From Hydractinia symbiolongicarpus (lineage: Eukaryota > Cnidaria > Hydrozoa > Anthoathecata > Hydractiniidae): DNA of 64,000 nucleotides. A program made the position numbers and the translations under genes. Shown in pieces: positions 23,801-35,805 of this stretch; position 1 is the stretch's first letter, and each line of letters starts with the position of its first letter. Where the stretch lies: assembly GCF_029227915.1 (NCBI RefSeq), contig NC_079886.1, forward strand, positions 16,778,501 to 16,842,500, given 5' to 3'. A model generated the notes under the pieces. The model was not told the origin of the DNA and did not search any database. It was given only the letters and a program-made list of their open reading frames with translations.

Positions 23801-26017
23801 GTTTTTTCAGCGGAAATTTTTCTGGTTGCAACAAAAAATTTGTGATTTTTGTTAATATTCAATATTGTTATACACTATTTCAAGAGTTGTTTGTACTTTC
23901 TTCTTCTGTACAACTTTTAACAGCTGCCTCTTAAATTTGTCATTTTTACACTACAGCCTTTACTAGACACAAATTTGCTGTCTGGATTTCCTGGAATGTT
24001 TGAATTAATTGCTGGATTTCTTGAACAAGGAGACTATTTTAAAGGAAAATCTTTATTATCTAGAAAGGTGGGAATAATTTTCAACTAACTGTTTTTATTT
24101 TTTAATACATGTAGCTGTATTTTGTGTGTTAAAAATGGTAGCTGAATGGTTACTTTGTCATAAGGATGCACAAAATAGTGAGACAAGATGTGTAGATCAA
24201 GCAAATATGATGGCTGGAATATGTACAACAAGCTGGCCTTTTTTTGTAACACTGTAAAAAAAACAATCCAAGTTCCCTGACAAAAACTGCACATCAAGCT
24301 GTAATGTAAAATAATAGGTGCATATTATCTATTTTATTTAACTTGTAATCAATTTTTTACTGAAACACTTTAGATGGATCACATTGTGCAACCCATGCAA
24401 CGTTCTTTCTCGTCAGTGACACGCGCTGTCAAAAGCAGAGCTGATACAGTGTCAAGATGGTCTGGCGATTTAGGTGAATCATTGAAGTCAAGCAAAAATA
24501 ATGAGAAGGTAAATTTTGACAGTGGTTTTACATTTCTTTTAAAAATACCAGTGCATTTATTGTAAACCAATTGTTCTGAGAAAGTTAGTTTGGTAACTTA
24601 ATCAGGAATGAATGGTGGATCAATTTTTTAGAATGTAGAAAAAGATGTAAATATTGGAAAACTATCAGATGCTTTTGATACTGAGGTTTGTTGTTATCCT
24701 TTTTTTTGCAGTAATTTTTTCCATTTTGTCATCATTATTTATGTAATATTCCAATGGATTCTCTTATTCTTTGATTAAGGGAGGGTGGTTATAAAAATAT
24801 TCAACAACTGACTGTAATAAAAGTATTAATCTTCACCTATTTACTTTTTCAAAAAAGTGTAAAATTATTGAAATAGTTAACACACCTGACCACACTCAAT
24901 GGCAGTATATTTTTTTTCAAAAGTGCTTAGTGTAGAGAATGTTTTTTTTTCTTCATGGCTTTTCCAGGTTGATGAAAACATTCCTCTGCGAATTTTGTTA
25001 CTTCTCATGGATGAAGTTTTTGATCTGCAACACAGGTATAAAGCTGTTATTGTTGTATATCTAATATGCTTGGTACGGGTGTTATGAATTGCGGCAAGAG
25101 AAACAATTTGGTTTTTTAGAAATCAATGGCTGCGTAGGCGTATTGTGGTTATATTAAGACAAATTATTAAAGCAACTTTTGGTGATCGAATTAACAGGTA
25201 AGAGTTGATGCATTTATAGTTCAATTATAGAGCATCTTTTGAGTATGTCCCTTTTTAAGTAGTAGATTTGTTCCATGCAGCAAAAATGCCACAGATTATA
25301 ATAAATGGTAAGTTGGTTTTTGTTGCACGTTTAATGTTACATGTTCTTTAATATTTCTGTTTAGAAAAATTGTTGATTACGTGGATTTTGCAACAAACTC
25401 GCAACAAATTGCAGAATATTTAAAACAGTTTCGGTAATAATTTGAACTGGTAACACAATGGTCAAGAACTGACCTTATTGAAGCTGTCATTATTTATTTT
25501 TCATGGTTGTTATTTTAGAGATTCCTATTGGCCTGGTGGAGTATTGGCAGAGGCTGCACCAGAAAGACCATATGATGTTCAACGTCGCCTTAGAATGGTT
25601 ACAAAAGCAAAAATGATTGGTTCCATACCAGGTATTACTTTTTAGTGTCACCAACAGTTTGCGATTTATGTTGTGTGAAAACCAAAGTGAAATACAATTT
25701 AGGATTTTCATGGTTAATTAAGATGTTTTTTCCAATAGATGAATTAAAAAGATTCTTAGGAGCTGAAGTCGTCCGTGAAGGTGGTAGTAGGTATGTCTAT
25801 TTGATTCTTTGGTTTGAATTTGATTTTGTAAACAAGGCATCGCCAACTTTATTTCTTTTATCATTTTTTCAGAGTATTCGATGTATTTCAGCATGTAAAT
25901 CTCAACAAAAGACTTTTTTACGTTATGTTCGAAGCATTTTTAGAAACAACATTTCCAGAAAATAAATTTGATGAAATATTTCAAAAAATACATAAAAGCA
26001 AGTCATCCAGAACTTGA
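14864..26017 (+). CDS. SNX13: Sorting nexin 13 (RGS-PX1) orthologue, complete, 30 exons
   Basis: Exons: 14864-14896, 15164-15279, 15890-16088, 16363-16484, 16975-17093, 17167-17480, 17789-17838, 17907-17998, 18479-18603, 18693-18798, 18999-19054, 19153-19233, 21629-21700, 21770-21874, 21953-22017, 22121-22155, 22236-22253, 22668-22702, 23122-23215, 23296-23435, 23517-23621, 23957-24067, 24374-24508, 24632-24685, 24968-25035, 25120-25197, 25365-25433, 25519-25631, 25739-25790, 25873-26017. All have GT-AG ends and consistent phases: 2,907 nt, 968 aa, the usual SNX13 length. Domains: N-terminal hydrophobic anchor (18-48), PXA (about 115-300, with LPPEDF and DPDYVNQ), RGS (about 410-563), PX (about 603-715, with RRYSDF for phosphoinositide binding) and nexin C (about 795-940). 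An in-frame TGA lies just upstream of the chosen ATG. Known of the family: ER-anchored, acting at ER/endosome/lipid-droplet contacts in lipid and cholesterol handling; the RGS domain of the mammalian protein was reported to act on Gs. SNX25 and SNX14 share the layout, but the residue pattern fits SNX13 best. Confidence 0.95.
16577..16618. repeat. 14-bp perfect inverted repeat in an SNX13 intron
   Basis: TAGTGAGTTATGAC (16577-16590) and its exact complement (16605-16618) are separated by 14 bp. They lie in the intron between exons 4 and 5. This is probably a small MITE relic or hairpin. Confidence 0.6.
19234..21628. repeat. Large SNX13 intron 12 with repeat insertions
   Basis: This 2.4 kb intron is the longest in the gene. 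It holds two C-rich blocks with repeated AATAAGCCCCC/CCCGAATA-type units (about 20290-20390 and 20885-20950). Between them is a short acidic ORF (20668-20886) that looks like a fragment of a transposon protein. The blocks are probably parts of one non-autonomous element; I cannot define its ends. Confidence 0.4.
22236..22253 (+). other. SNX13: 18-nt microexon of SNX13
   Basis: Exon 17 is only 18 nt, with acceptor tttctag and donor gtaaga, and preserves phase 1 on both sides. It encodes part of an Asp/Ser-rich linker between the RGS and PX domains, so skipping it would keep the frame. Confidence 0.7.
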
Positions 26018-27320
26018 TTTTTAATTGTATATTATATGTTTATTTTTTATGACAATTTGAGTAGGTACCGTGGTTAAACTTTTTATTTCACATCTTCACT
26101 GCACCAACCTCACAAAATCTGAAATCTCTATTAAAACTCTGTTGAATTTTAAAAGCATATATGATTATGAAAATCCAGTGACAGGGCTACCCAAGATTTG
26201 CAAGAATTGATATTCTCCCTGTTCAATTTCCTTTACTTTCAACCTGTTCACATTTTTTTATGATCCTTTTTTATGTGTAATTTAGTTAAAGAATTAGATG
26301 TAGGTATTTTGAATTTATTTTTGAAAGACATATTTATATTGACGTTGTTGTTTTTCTGGTATATAAGTGGACTGGTATGTTAAATGGAAAGTTAAGGAAT
26401 AAAAAATGACCTATGAAATTACGGAAAAAAGCATATTTTTACAATTTACTTATAATGAATAGTGTCCTTTCCACAAAGCCAACACTTTCCTTCAGTGGAA
26501 ACATAATGAGGTTGTTCTATACCTTGCCAATAAAAAAGGACCTGAGGATTATCGATAAATACAAATTTGCAAAATGTGAAATGTGAAAGAGAAGATTTTA
26601 TTTTTCTGTTTATTTTAATCAATGGAGATATTCCGCAAATTAAATCAGAAAATGTGGTGTCCTATCCTAGTGAAAAAACATTTATGATACGAAATTTGCC
26701 AGCCTTATATCAGTCCATCCAGTGTTATTGATTGTGTCATTAGGTAAGTAAAAATTTATTTATTTATTTTGTAGTGAAGTTGTCTCTGTTTATCTATCTG
26801 TTAGTAAAATGTATTCGTAAAATATTGTGTTGTATTATGCTAGTTATAAGAAATTTAGTATTTTTTTTTTCAGATCATTTTTTCTTCATTTTACAAAAAG
26901 AATTTTTTGTGAATCCAGCGTGTACAATATTTTTTGCAGGAATTTATTACAAAAAAGTGTTAAATGCTAAAAGTGCTGATAGAAAGTGAAGGATAATAGC
27001 AGTTTATAAATGTACAGACATTAGAAATTATTTTAAAAACCCAAAGTGTAATAGTGTGGTTGTGATTGATGAGGATAATTGATGAGGATGATTTTCTCAC
27101 TTTTCTACGAGTTATCTAGGAAACCGTCTCATTCCTATCTTATCTAACTAGATTGTGCACAGACAATATTTAATTTTCACCACTAAATTTTTGTGAATTT
27201 TGGTATGTTTTTTGTAAGAAATTTTTTTATGAATGGCATGGAAAAATCACAAAATTTTGCTAATTCACGAAAAATTTCTTACTTCGAAAATAACTTTCCT
27301 CAAGATGATATAGAAAAAGA
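26018..27320. other. SNX13 3' UTR and intergenic sequence
   Basis: An AATAAA at about 26398 could be the SNX13 polyadenylation signal. The rest is A+T-rich without a supported gene. Confidence 0.4.
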
Positions 27321-27458
27321 AGTGACATCAAGCAACATAAAAACAAATGGTCGAGAGAGAAAAGTTTTAAGATGGCAGTGGAAAACCCAATTGTAGATGG
27401 GAGAGGTTGTTTTCATTGTTTACACTCTATGCTGAAGATTTCAATCATCCATAAGGTA
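27321..27458 (+). pseudogene. Decayed PBZ exon of an old TDP1 5' copy
   Basis: It aligns along its whole length with the PBZ exon of units A-C (35046-35184, 45167-45305, 60664-60802). Shared blocks include GACATC, AAAACAA, AGATGG, CCAATTG, GAAGA and TCAATCATCCAT, and the donor GGTATG is kept. The zinc-ligand codons and reading frame are lost. With the GPCR pseudogene at 29100-29998 it marks an older, mostly eroded copy of the same repeated unit. Confidence 0.6.
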
Positions 27459-28074
27459 TGTTTGTTTTTATTTATTTATTTATCAGGAACTAGACAACAT
27501 TGGAAAACAGTGACATGTTTTAGCCATCCAGCAAAGAGATTTCGGTGTATCACTGCAGGTAAACTGCTCTTGCATAATTTTGGTGTGTCATTGCATATTA
27601 GAAATATACTGTGCTAATTTGATCAGATTGGTCTAGAAGTATTCCTTAAAATAAAATTAAAAGCCCCCCAAATTTGTATTAAGTTAAAATGTTTTCTCCT
27701 AAAAACACACTGAACTTAGCCCCTATTAATTATTTATGTGCAGCTAATTGTTAATTTGATCTCATTATCCTGTGATGATTTGTATTTTCATCCCACATTT
27801 ACCTTATACTGTTAAGAATTCGTATTCACTCATATATAAAAAAAAACAATTTTATGTATAATAATCTTTTCCTCTTGTCCCTAAAAATTTGAACCATCAT
27901 ATAGAAAATTTTGAAAATTTCTGTTACGTGTCCTGGAAAGATTTGGAATTTCAGTTTTTGTTTTGGATGGCAACCCTGCTCTAGAGCAACTCAAAAAATG
28001 TGTTTGATAATTTGTTATGTGTTCCGTTTTTTTCTTTTATGACAAAAATAACACCATGCAATTGGGACCTTCAG

Positions 28075-28994
28075 AAAATGTATACTTTAAAAAACTTTTG
28101 CACTTTAGAAGATATAGACAGTATTCTCAACATGGGTATTGTTGTTTTATGTATTCTTAATAAGTACCCTCCAAACTTGTTTTTACTTATTCTCAGACTT
28201 TTGTTAAACATTACATCAGTACACTGCCAGCAGCACAAACCACATGTCACCAATCAAGGTACAATATTGTTCAAGTCGTTATGTATCTACCTAATTAATA
28301 AAGGCCAACCAACCTGTAGTTTAGACATTAAATGTGTTTAAAGGGCAATGTTTGTCTATGCTTTCACAAAAATCTATTTTGTCTACTTCGTATACCGACC
28401 AACTAAAACTGCTAAATGTTGCATTATTTTATGGTACTGGTAAAAGCAGCGCTGATAACCCTTGTTGGTTCACATTTATTCGAACATCTTGTAAGTACAA
28501 TAAAGAAGGAAACGTGGTAAATTGTTTACTAATGGGCAGAATTAAGCAAAAACCTTCAATACATTAATTAAAATATAAGAATAATTTGTTTTTGTAATTG
28601 TTAAATGTACCTTAAGTTCGAACATATGCAATAGCATTTTTATTAGACACGCAACAAACAACTGCATGTTCATTCTTGTTGAATATCAAATTAATTTTCT
28701 CTCGGTAAGACAATTTTTTATTCGTCTGTGCACCGTGAAATGTTACTTTGCCTGGTGGGAATAAATCTTAATGTTGTTATTCCACAAACGGAAAGGAAGT
28801 ATCAGCTTATAGTAATGATTACGGTATTAAAAATTCATTTCAATTAATATTCCATATTTTTATATATCTATTTAATTTTCCTTTTTGCAGTTTTTGCAGG
28901 TGCTACTGTTGTGTTGTTGGCTTTTTTAAAAAATTCTACAAGGCTTTATAAGAAAAAGCTTTTACCTGTATTTCCAAAAAGTGAAAATGTGTAA
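28075..28994 (+). CDS. Unrecognised small gene, last three exons
   Basis: Exons 28075-28258, 28344-28490 and 28891-28994 splice with matching phases (1 and 1) into 144 codons ending in TAA. An ATG at 28078 could be the start, or the first exon could continue upstream. Two hydrophobic stretches are visible: about residues 20-45, and near the C-terminus (FFAGATVVLLAFL), the latter followed by a basic tail (RLYKKKLLPVF). It could be a small membrane protein. The acceptor at 28343 has a poor pyrimidine tract. I do not recognise the family. It lies just upstream of the GPCR pseudogene. Confidence 0.35.
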
Positions 28995-29099
28995 AACATT
29001 TTATAATGTCATAATCCGTCCAACTTTTCATCATGGAAGTGGTTTTTAAACAATTGTGATATCTAAAAAAAATTATCTTCATCTTGTGAAAGTTTTGGA

Positions 29100-29998
29100 A
29101 TGACAAATCATTCGTCAAATCTGTCATTGTGCGAAACTTATATATTTCACTTTGTTGGTGTTGGTGTTGGTGATGTAAGCAGCACAGAAAAAGGAGGATT
29201 GTTTGATGCCTATATATTAGTGGCGTTATTTACTGTTGTTCTTAATGCAGCTGTGGTTAAAAAGCTGTTGAAGCGAAAAAGAGTGAAAATCTCTTTCTCA
29301 TATTATCCATATCTGATTTTTTTGTTGGTGTTGTTTCCGTGCCAGTACAGTGTTTAAAATTTATTTTAAAAGTTGAAAAATACTGTCTGGCTCATCCACG
29401 AATAAATTTTTTTCAAATTTTTCCATTTTCTTTTTCCTGGTTTCTAACAGTCATAATATCTGTAGACAGATATGTGGCTATCTTACACCCTCGTATCCAT
29501 GGATGGTGCAAGAACTTTAATTTTACTTACAAATACATAATTTTTGTGTTTACTGTTTGTGCAAGTTTTGCTGATGTATCTGGTTGGAACACGAGAAGAT
29601 TTATGTCATTGTTAAGTAAGCCAGAGACTGGCGTGAATGTATTTAACTTATTGGTTCCCCTGGGTGAACTTTCATGTCTTCTATGCACCTCGTTTTTACA
29701 TTTAAACTTATATATTTCCGTTCGAAGGAAAACAAGAGAAATTGATGCAAGTCGCCATACTAATAATAACAGTCAAAGAAAACTAACAATAACAATAGCT
29801 TTAATGTTTTTCTGTGCAGTAGTTTTAAATATACCATTGCTTATTTTCACGTTTTACGAACTGCTGACATGTAGATCAAGATGGAATAAAGTTGCAATGT
29901 ATCAAGCTCGTAATTGGACAATGTTGTTGACTTATACAAATTCGTTTTGGAATTCAGTTATACTGATGCGCTCTTCAAGTTTTAAGCAGACAAATTAG
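29100..29998 (+). pseudogene. Class A (rhodopsin-like) GPCR, frameshifted copy
   Basis: Homologous over its length to the intact GPCR at 38868-39761 and the broken one at 54336-55229. Relative to those, 7 bp are missing at about 29281-29290, right after the KRKR of the first intracellular loop. This shifts the frame through transmembrane segment 2; the frame is then open from about 29290 to the stop at 29998. Still readable are SVDRYVAIL (DRY box), the fifth to seventh membrane segments, the RRKTRE third-loop motif and the C-terminal MRSSSFK. It is the most diverged of the three copies, which fits an older duplication. Confidence 0.8.
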
Positions 29999-30389
29999 TA
30001 GTGTTGATAACAAGAGTATAATTATGTCAATTTTTACTTTCGCACAGCCAGGACCATGTGCGCTACTGTTAATATTTGTATCAGTGGCTTTTAAGGTTGT
30101 ACATATAGATTAGTAATTTTTTTAACCATGTTAAATAAATTGTTATATCTGAAAAAAAAGATACAGACAGAAGAAAAAGACGTGGAGAATCAACAATGTA
30201 GAATGTTTGTATAATTGACTTAATAACTGACTTATTAACGTATTAACTGACATCCAACATAACAAAAACAAAACAACAAACTGTTAACTAAACAATAATA
30301 CAAAACAACATAAACCGTATACTAAGGAATAAAACTAAACGAATTAAAAGGCAAACCCTTTATGTAACCTTCGTTGCCTCAATCATTAT
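29999..30389. other. Intergenic A+T-rich stretch
   Basis: No gene seen between the GPCR pseudogene and the LINE remnant. Confidence 0.45.
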
Positions 30390-31465
30390 TATTATTATCA
30401 TAATCACCACCACCACCACCACTAACACCACCACCACCAACATCAACAACTTATTTTTCGACTTAAGTTCCTTGCCGATGCTCTGGTGAGTTGGACAGAG
30501 TGTATAAATGATCCTCTTCCAGTCTAGACCCTGTTAGATTTGAGCTCAAATTCTTCTGCATCAAGTCTGTCTTATTAGTCTTTTTCGCTCTACCTCTGGG
30601 CTTTGCTCTAGGAATTATCAAGTCTCTTTACACTTTCTTAGCCACTTATCCTCCTCCATTCTTGCCAAGTGTACCAATTAACTCAGTCTTCTTATTTGGT
30701 TAAAATCCGTAATGCTGTAAATACCTACCTTGATTCTTAGCTCACCTGAACTCTTTCCGTCTCTCAGACTCGCAATAAAAATACACCTAAGTACTTCATG
30801 TGTCACTGTCCATGTCTAACTACTGTAATACTTCTTTCAACACCCCCCTCACTGCCTAACATATCATCTAAGTAACAGAAGTTCTCAACTATCTCTAACG
30901 AGCCACTGTCGTATATCAATAAGGCTGGAAATACCTTGTTGTCTATAATCTCACCTTTGCAACGCTTGCATACAAACGGAATGTCAGCTCTTAACCTTCC
31001 TGCGATACCGCTGGATTTCTTATGTTCTTACAAGTATGCTTACAAGTATAAGAAAAAATTGACTTACTGCCTAACCCTTTCCTGAAAACTCCACAGGGCC
31101 ACTTTCCAACTAGAAGGTCACCCTTGGCTTCAATACTACTAATAATGACTTAAGACTTTGCTGCATTCACTCTTAACCATCTCTTCTAATCGTTTCTTTT
31201 ACTTCTTAAACTTTCAACTAATTCTTCCATCGACTTCACTATGAGAACCAAATCATCTGCACACAATAACTCCCATGGGCAACCATTGACAGCTCTTCTA
31301 TGCAGCAAAGGAAATACAAACTAAATACAGAACCCTGATGAACACCAACATTTACACTAAAATCATCACTAACTGAATCATTATTCCTGATACGACTTCT
31401 AGCGTTGCTGCACATAGACTGTACCATCTTAACTAGCCACTCATCCTCGCCTAATTTTCTCATAT
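30390..31465 (-). mobile_element. Degraded non-LTR retrotransposon (LINE) 3' portion
   Basis: On the minus strand 31463-31239 encodes a reverse-transcriptase segment (EWLVKMVQSMCSNARSRIR, then VGVHQGS). The YADD catalytic box that should follow is disrupted by a frameshift. Further along, with more stops, comes the conserved C-terminal PRGRAKK-type basic block at about 30590-30560. The element ends in a GGT/GTT microsatellite (30385-30450), as is usual for this group. It is a 5'-truncated dead copy. The same LINE family left remnants at 12593, 42440 and 57932. Confidence 0.75.
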
Positions 31466-31469
31466 TTTT

Positions 31470-32807
31470 TTTTTTATTTATTTATTTAAATAATTATTTA
31501 TACAGGGTACCCATTAATTCAAAAAATACACTGCTGGGTCATTCCATACCAAATTAACAGATTTTCAGAATGATCCCCTGTCGACCCCCTAAGATTTTGC
31601 TCAAATTTGTCTATAAGACACTACGGGTAAGAAAAGATAACCCTGAAAATTTCAGTTAATTATCTTATTCGTTCGGGAGATATTGCTACAGTGGAACCTC
31701 TTAATGGTCAACTCCATACATCGGTCACCTCCTGATAAGCGGCCAGAAAAGAAAATCCCTGCAAAATTCATGGTCAAACTCTTATAAAAAACCCTCCATA
31801 CATCGCTCACCTCCAATCAACGGCCAAACAGCCACTTTCTATTGTTCCAATGTCTAATTTCACCTCTATTAACGGTCAAAAAAATCTTTATGCAAGCAAA
31901 TGAAAGGAAAAATAAAAACAATTATTTTTGCTTAAATTTGTACCGAGGTCAGTAGCATGTGAAAGGATCTTTTTCGCAACTTGCTCTAGCCACTTTAACA
32001 CTTTCACATGTCTCCTTGCTTTGATCATGAATCATTCTTTGAGCCCCTCTCCCGACCAGACGTTTTGACAAAAATAGTATATTCATATAAAACCTCCATA
32101 CATCGGTCACCTCTAATGCAACAGCCACTAAGCTTGGTCCCCCAAAGTGGCCGCTATTAGAGGTTCCACGTATTTAAGTTAGGCCTACGAGCAACAAATT
32201 CTCTCTTAGGGTAGCAAAAATGAAAAAGTTGCATAGTTTAAGATGTTATATCTAAAAAACTACTCCAGAAGCAGCTCTGAAAATTTCCAAATTGAACTAT
32301 TTAATTAGTCAACTTCGAAATACAAGAAATTATATCTCTAGAAAAAACTTGTTTTCCATAATGGCGACTTAAAAATACAAAAATAGAACTTGTTGCAAAA
32401 TGAAATTAGAGTTTTGAGGCGCCATTATGGATATTCAGTTGACGTAAAAAAGTCATTTTCATGTTAAATGCAAAATATAAATGGAAAATAAGTTACACAC
32501 AATTTTTTTGGTGCTTTAGGGCGTTTTTACTACTTTTGTAGGGGCGGGTTAAACATCGAGCCAGCATAAAAAATCGCAAATTTATGTCATTCTTCGAAGG
32601 CACAAAAAGCAACGTGGCCAAGATTTTTTGGCAAATTTTGGGAATTTATTTTATCAACTATATAAATTATATCCTTTTTATAAATAAAAAAATAAAAGAG
32701 CAGCACTATCAATGAAGGCTATGTAGCCCCACCAGCAAAAGTTTTAATTACGAAAGTAAAATAAACTAACTTGATTTAACAACCAGTTTGCATAGATACC
32801 ATATAAA
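31470..32807. repeat. Repeat region with nested elements
   Basis: The flanks of the pogo-like MITE (31470-31688 and 32173-32480) look like one repeat split by it. The GGGTCATTCCATACCAAATT motif at 31535 resembles GAGTCATTCCACATAAAAT at 17546 in an SNX13 intron. No ORF seen. Confidence 0.4.
31689..32170. mobile_element. Pogo/Tc1-mariner-type MITE
   Basis: It is flanked by TA on both sides (31687-31688 and 32171-32172). The ends are CAGTGGAACCTCT and AGAGGTTCCAC. Inside are repeated CCATACATCGGTCACCTC units. There is no transposase ORF. The TA duplication and CAGTGGAACC ends are typical of pogo/Tigger-derived non-autonomous elements. Confidence 0.7.
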
Positions 32808-33439
32808 AAGTTCAAATTCTACAAAATTGTCAAAACTCGAATCATTCTTCCTTGTTTGTAAATTTTTAGATTTAATTTTAATACAAAAGTTCCATCAAGC
32901 AAAATGACAACGAATTAATAGCTATTAAATGTTGTGTTTTCTAAAAATGAAATTTGTGTTGAATATGTGTTTCGAATATTAGATCACATTAAGTAGTGAT
33001 CTGGTTTCCATTCATTATTTTGTTTTCCTTAAAAACGAGCCTTATTTAAAGTCTTTTTTATTATGGTTATCTAGTAGGGTAATCAATGACTTATTAACCA
33101 TTTAGTCAGGCTATACTAGATTTAGGCCCCCAACCACATGTCTATATTTCCCAGCCAAAAAGGTTAATAAGCCATTAATACTAAGTTTAGATTAGTGGAA
33201 ATGTATTTTTTTAATGACTGAATAGAGGGGAATTAATCTTCGCGTATATTGGTTTGTGCGAATTATGTGGGGTTTTTTTTCAATTTCTCAAAAATTATCA
33301 CTCCTCTTCTTAAAAAGCGTGAAAATTATTTCTTGTAAAAACCGGGTTGTTTTCTTTGGGAAATACAATTTAACTATTTTTTTTACTTCTGATTTAATCA
33401 ACACTACATTATTTATTTAACTTCAGCAGCCTTTATTTC

Positions 33440-33683
33440 AGTCTGGAAATGCTTGCTTCTAGAATCCTAGACAGGATTGATGAGACGAAAGCATCAAATG
33501 GTCCCTGCTCTACAGCTTTTGCACCCACATATATGCCAATTGAAGAGTGTTTAAAATTTACTAGCCGCATTATTTAGCATGCTGGTGCAGTCAGAGTTCA
33601 AGAAAATTTAGAAAAAGTGTTCATACCTGAGTCCATATCAATTAGCACATTTGTATTTGACAAAGATATGGGGAATTTAAAAG
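33440..33683 (+). pseudogene. Exon-like stretch with the same in-frame TAG in all copies
   Basis: About 81 codons are open from 33440 to a donor (AAAAG then gtaatt, 33683) except for one TAG after about 43 codons. The peptide looks genuine (RILDRIDETKASN before the stop, ENLEKVFIPESIS after it). Units B (from 43628 to 43790) and C (from 59121 to 59283) keep the part after CACCCACATATATGCC, with the same TAG. I do not recognise the family. Confidence 0.4.
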
Positions 33684-35805
33684 GTAATTTATGACGTCAC
33701 CACCAGGCGATTCCAAAACGTTACCCAGCTTTATGGAGTTAGTGCTATTTTGGTTCTAGGAGATTGGGAGTTGTCACCAGTTATTTTTACCTGTATTTGA
33801 GTTATTTAGGCTCAACTCATAAGTGCCATGGAATGGCTTCGCTGAAGGACTGTTAGTCTAATGCATTGCCGTTAGGCCACATTATCAAAAGAATTAACAA
33901 TCGGACATATTTTTTCAGCTATTTAAAAGAAAATAAACTCATCCACCTTGGCCGTGCATACACACAGAGCATATTGATATACGATAAAATCTTGAAAAAA
34001 GTGTTTGTTTAATTTCTTTGCTGCAGCCGAAGCTAAATGCTATATTAAAGGAATTGCAAAACTACAAGACAGGAATTGTATTTAATTATTACCTTTAGAT
34101 TTTTTTAAGGAAAAAGTGTGCAGAATTCAATAACGTTAATTATCGTTAATTGAGGCAAATTATTAAAATGCACCTGCAGGTGGAGCGAAGGATGGAATAA
34201 CTGACAAAATGATTTTTTGATTATGCCCCAACTTAAGTTGTAGGTTTTTTTCGATGTCATAAAATGCATATCTTAATTTCTTTTGTTAATCCCTATTTTG
34301 ATTTTGCTTGTTATATTGACTTACATTTTTTAATGACTTGCAGAATATTTAAGTCAGTTTTTGTCTTTAGTATTTCCAATATAAATGTGAAGTGATATTT
34401 AATGACTTGCATTTTATTAGATTGGTTTCAGGGTATTTGATATTATATATCAACATCTGAATCTTGACAAAAGACTTTTTTAAATTATGTACAAAGAATT
34501 TTTATAAACAATAATGTCCATGAGTAAGAAAATTCACTTAATGATAGCACAGGAAAGTTGCATTTTAGCAAGCGTCTTTTTGTTAACATGATAAACCCTA
34601 AATACGTCAATATCTGACTCCAATGACTGTATCATTTTTTTTTTTTTTTTTTTTGAAACAAACTTTATAGGGGTGTGCTATTAAGTCGCCTGAGGAACTA
34701 AGGAACTTTAGTAATTTTACTGAAATCAGACATAATAGGGTAGAACAATAATCTTAGAGCAGCGAAATACAAGGCAAAAAATATTTAAAAAAGGCCTTTT
34801 TAATTATTTTTTCTCCCGTGAAATAAACTATTAATTCTGATGAAGCGTAACCTCAGATATTAGGGTCTATGAAAAAATTCGCAAGCTAATCAGCATTATT
34901 CGTTATCGAGTAAGGTAAATGGAAGCCACAATGTTTACTGTGTTTTAATTATCATTTGCCTAATACTTATAATACTAATACTTGAATTACTAATACTTGT
35001 GTTATACAAGTGTTGTTATATAGATATATAATAATGAAATAAGAGATGACATCCAGCAGCTCAAAAACAAGTGACAGTGTTAAAAGAAAGTTATCAGATG
35101 GCTGTGAAAAATCCAATTGCAGATATGGAAAAAGCTGTTATCGCACTAATCCTACACACTTCGAAGAATTTAATCACCCATTAGGTATAGTTTTTGTTTG
35201 TTACTAGTCGATGGAACAATACAAGTAGTATATATGATATGATCTACATTTTCTAATACACAATGGGTGTAAATATGCGCTCCACTATAACAGAACGCTC
35301 CATAAGTATGTTCCAAATAAGGATTAGGTTATGCAATCATAGTCGTATAAAATCTGGGCTTTTATCATACCCATAAGTTTTTGTCAAATACATTTCATTT
35401 TCTCGTTTAGGTAGTAATTATCCCTTTTTAACATTGTAATCCTTTATAACTGTGGTAATTTTAGAAACAGATGCAAAAAGAGCAAAGTACGTGTTTGACA
35501 AGGACAAAGTTTCACCGAAATATTTTTTATCAAAAGTGCAAGGAATTGATGATTGTTTTAACCAAGAAACTGTTGCAATTGGTATTGAAGGTATAAATTT
35601 TTGTGGTGACATTGTTGTTGTTTTGTTATCTGGTTGAATCAGTTTTGTAATGAATGTTGTCGAGGATTGCAGCCTTACATTTCTATAATATGTTGTCTTG
35701 TGATTGGTTTTCATCACACCAGTTGGATAGTTCAATGGTATAGTAATTTTTCTTTTTTTAGATATTTTAAAAGATAATCATCAAGAACTTGTTGAATCTG
35801 TTCAG

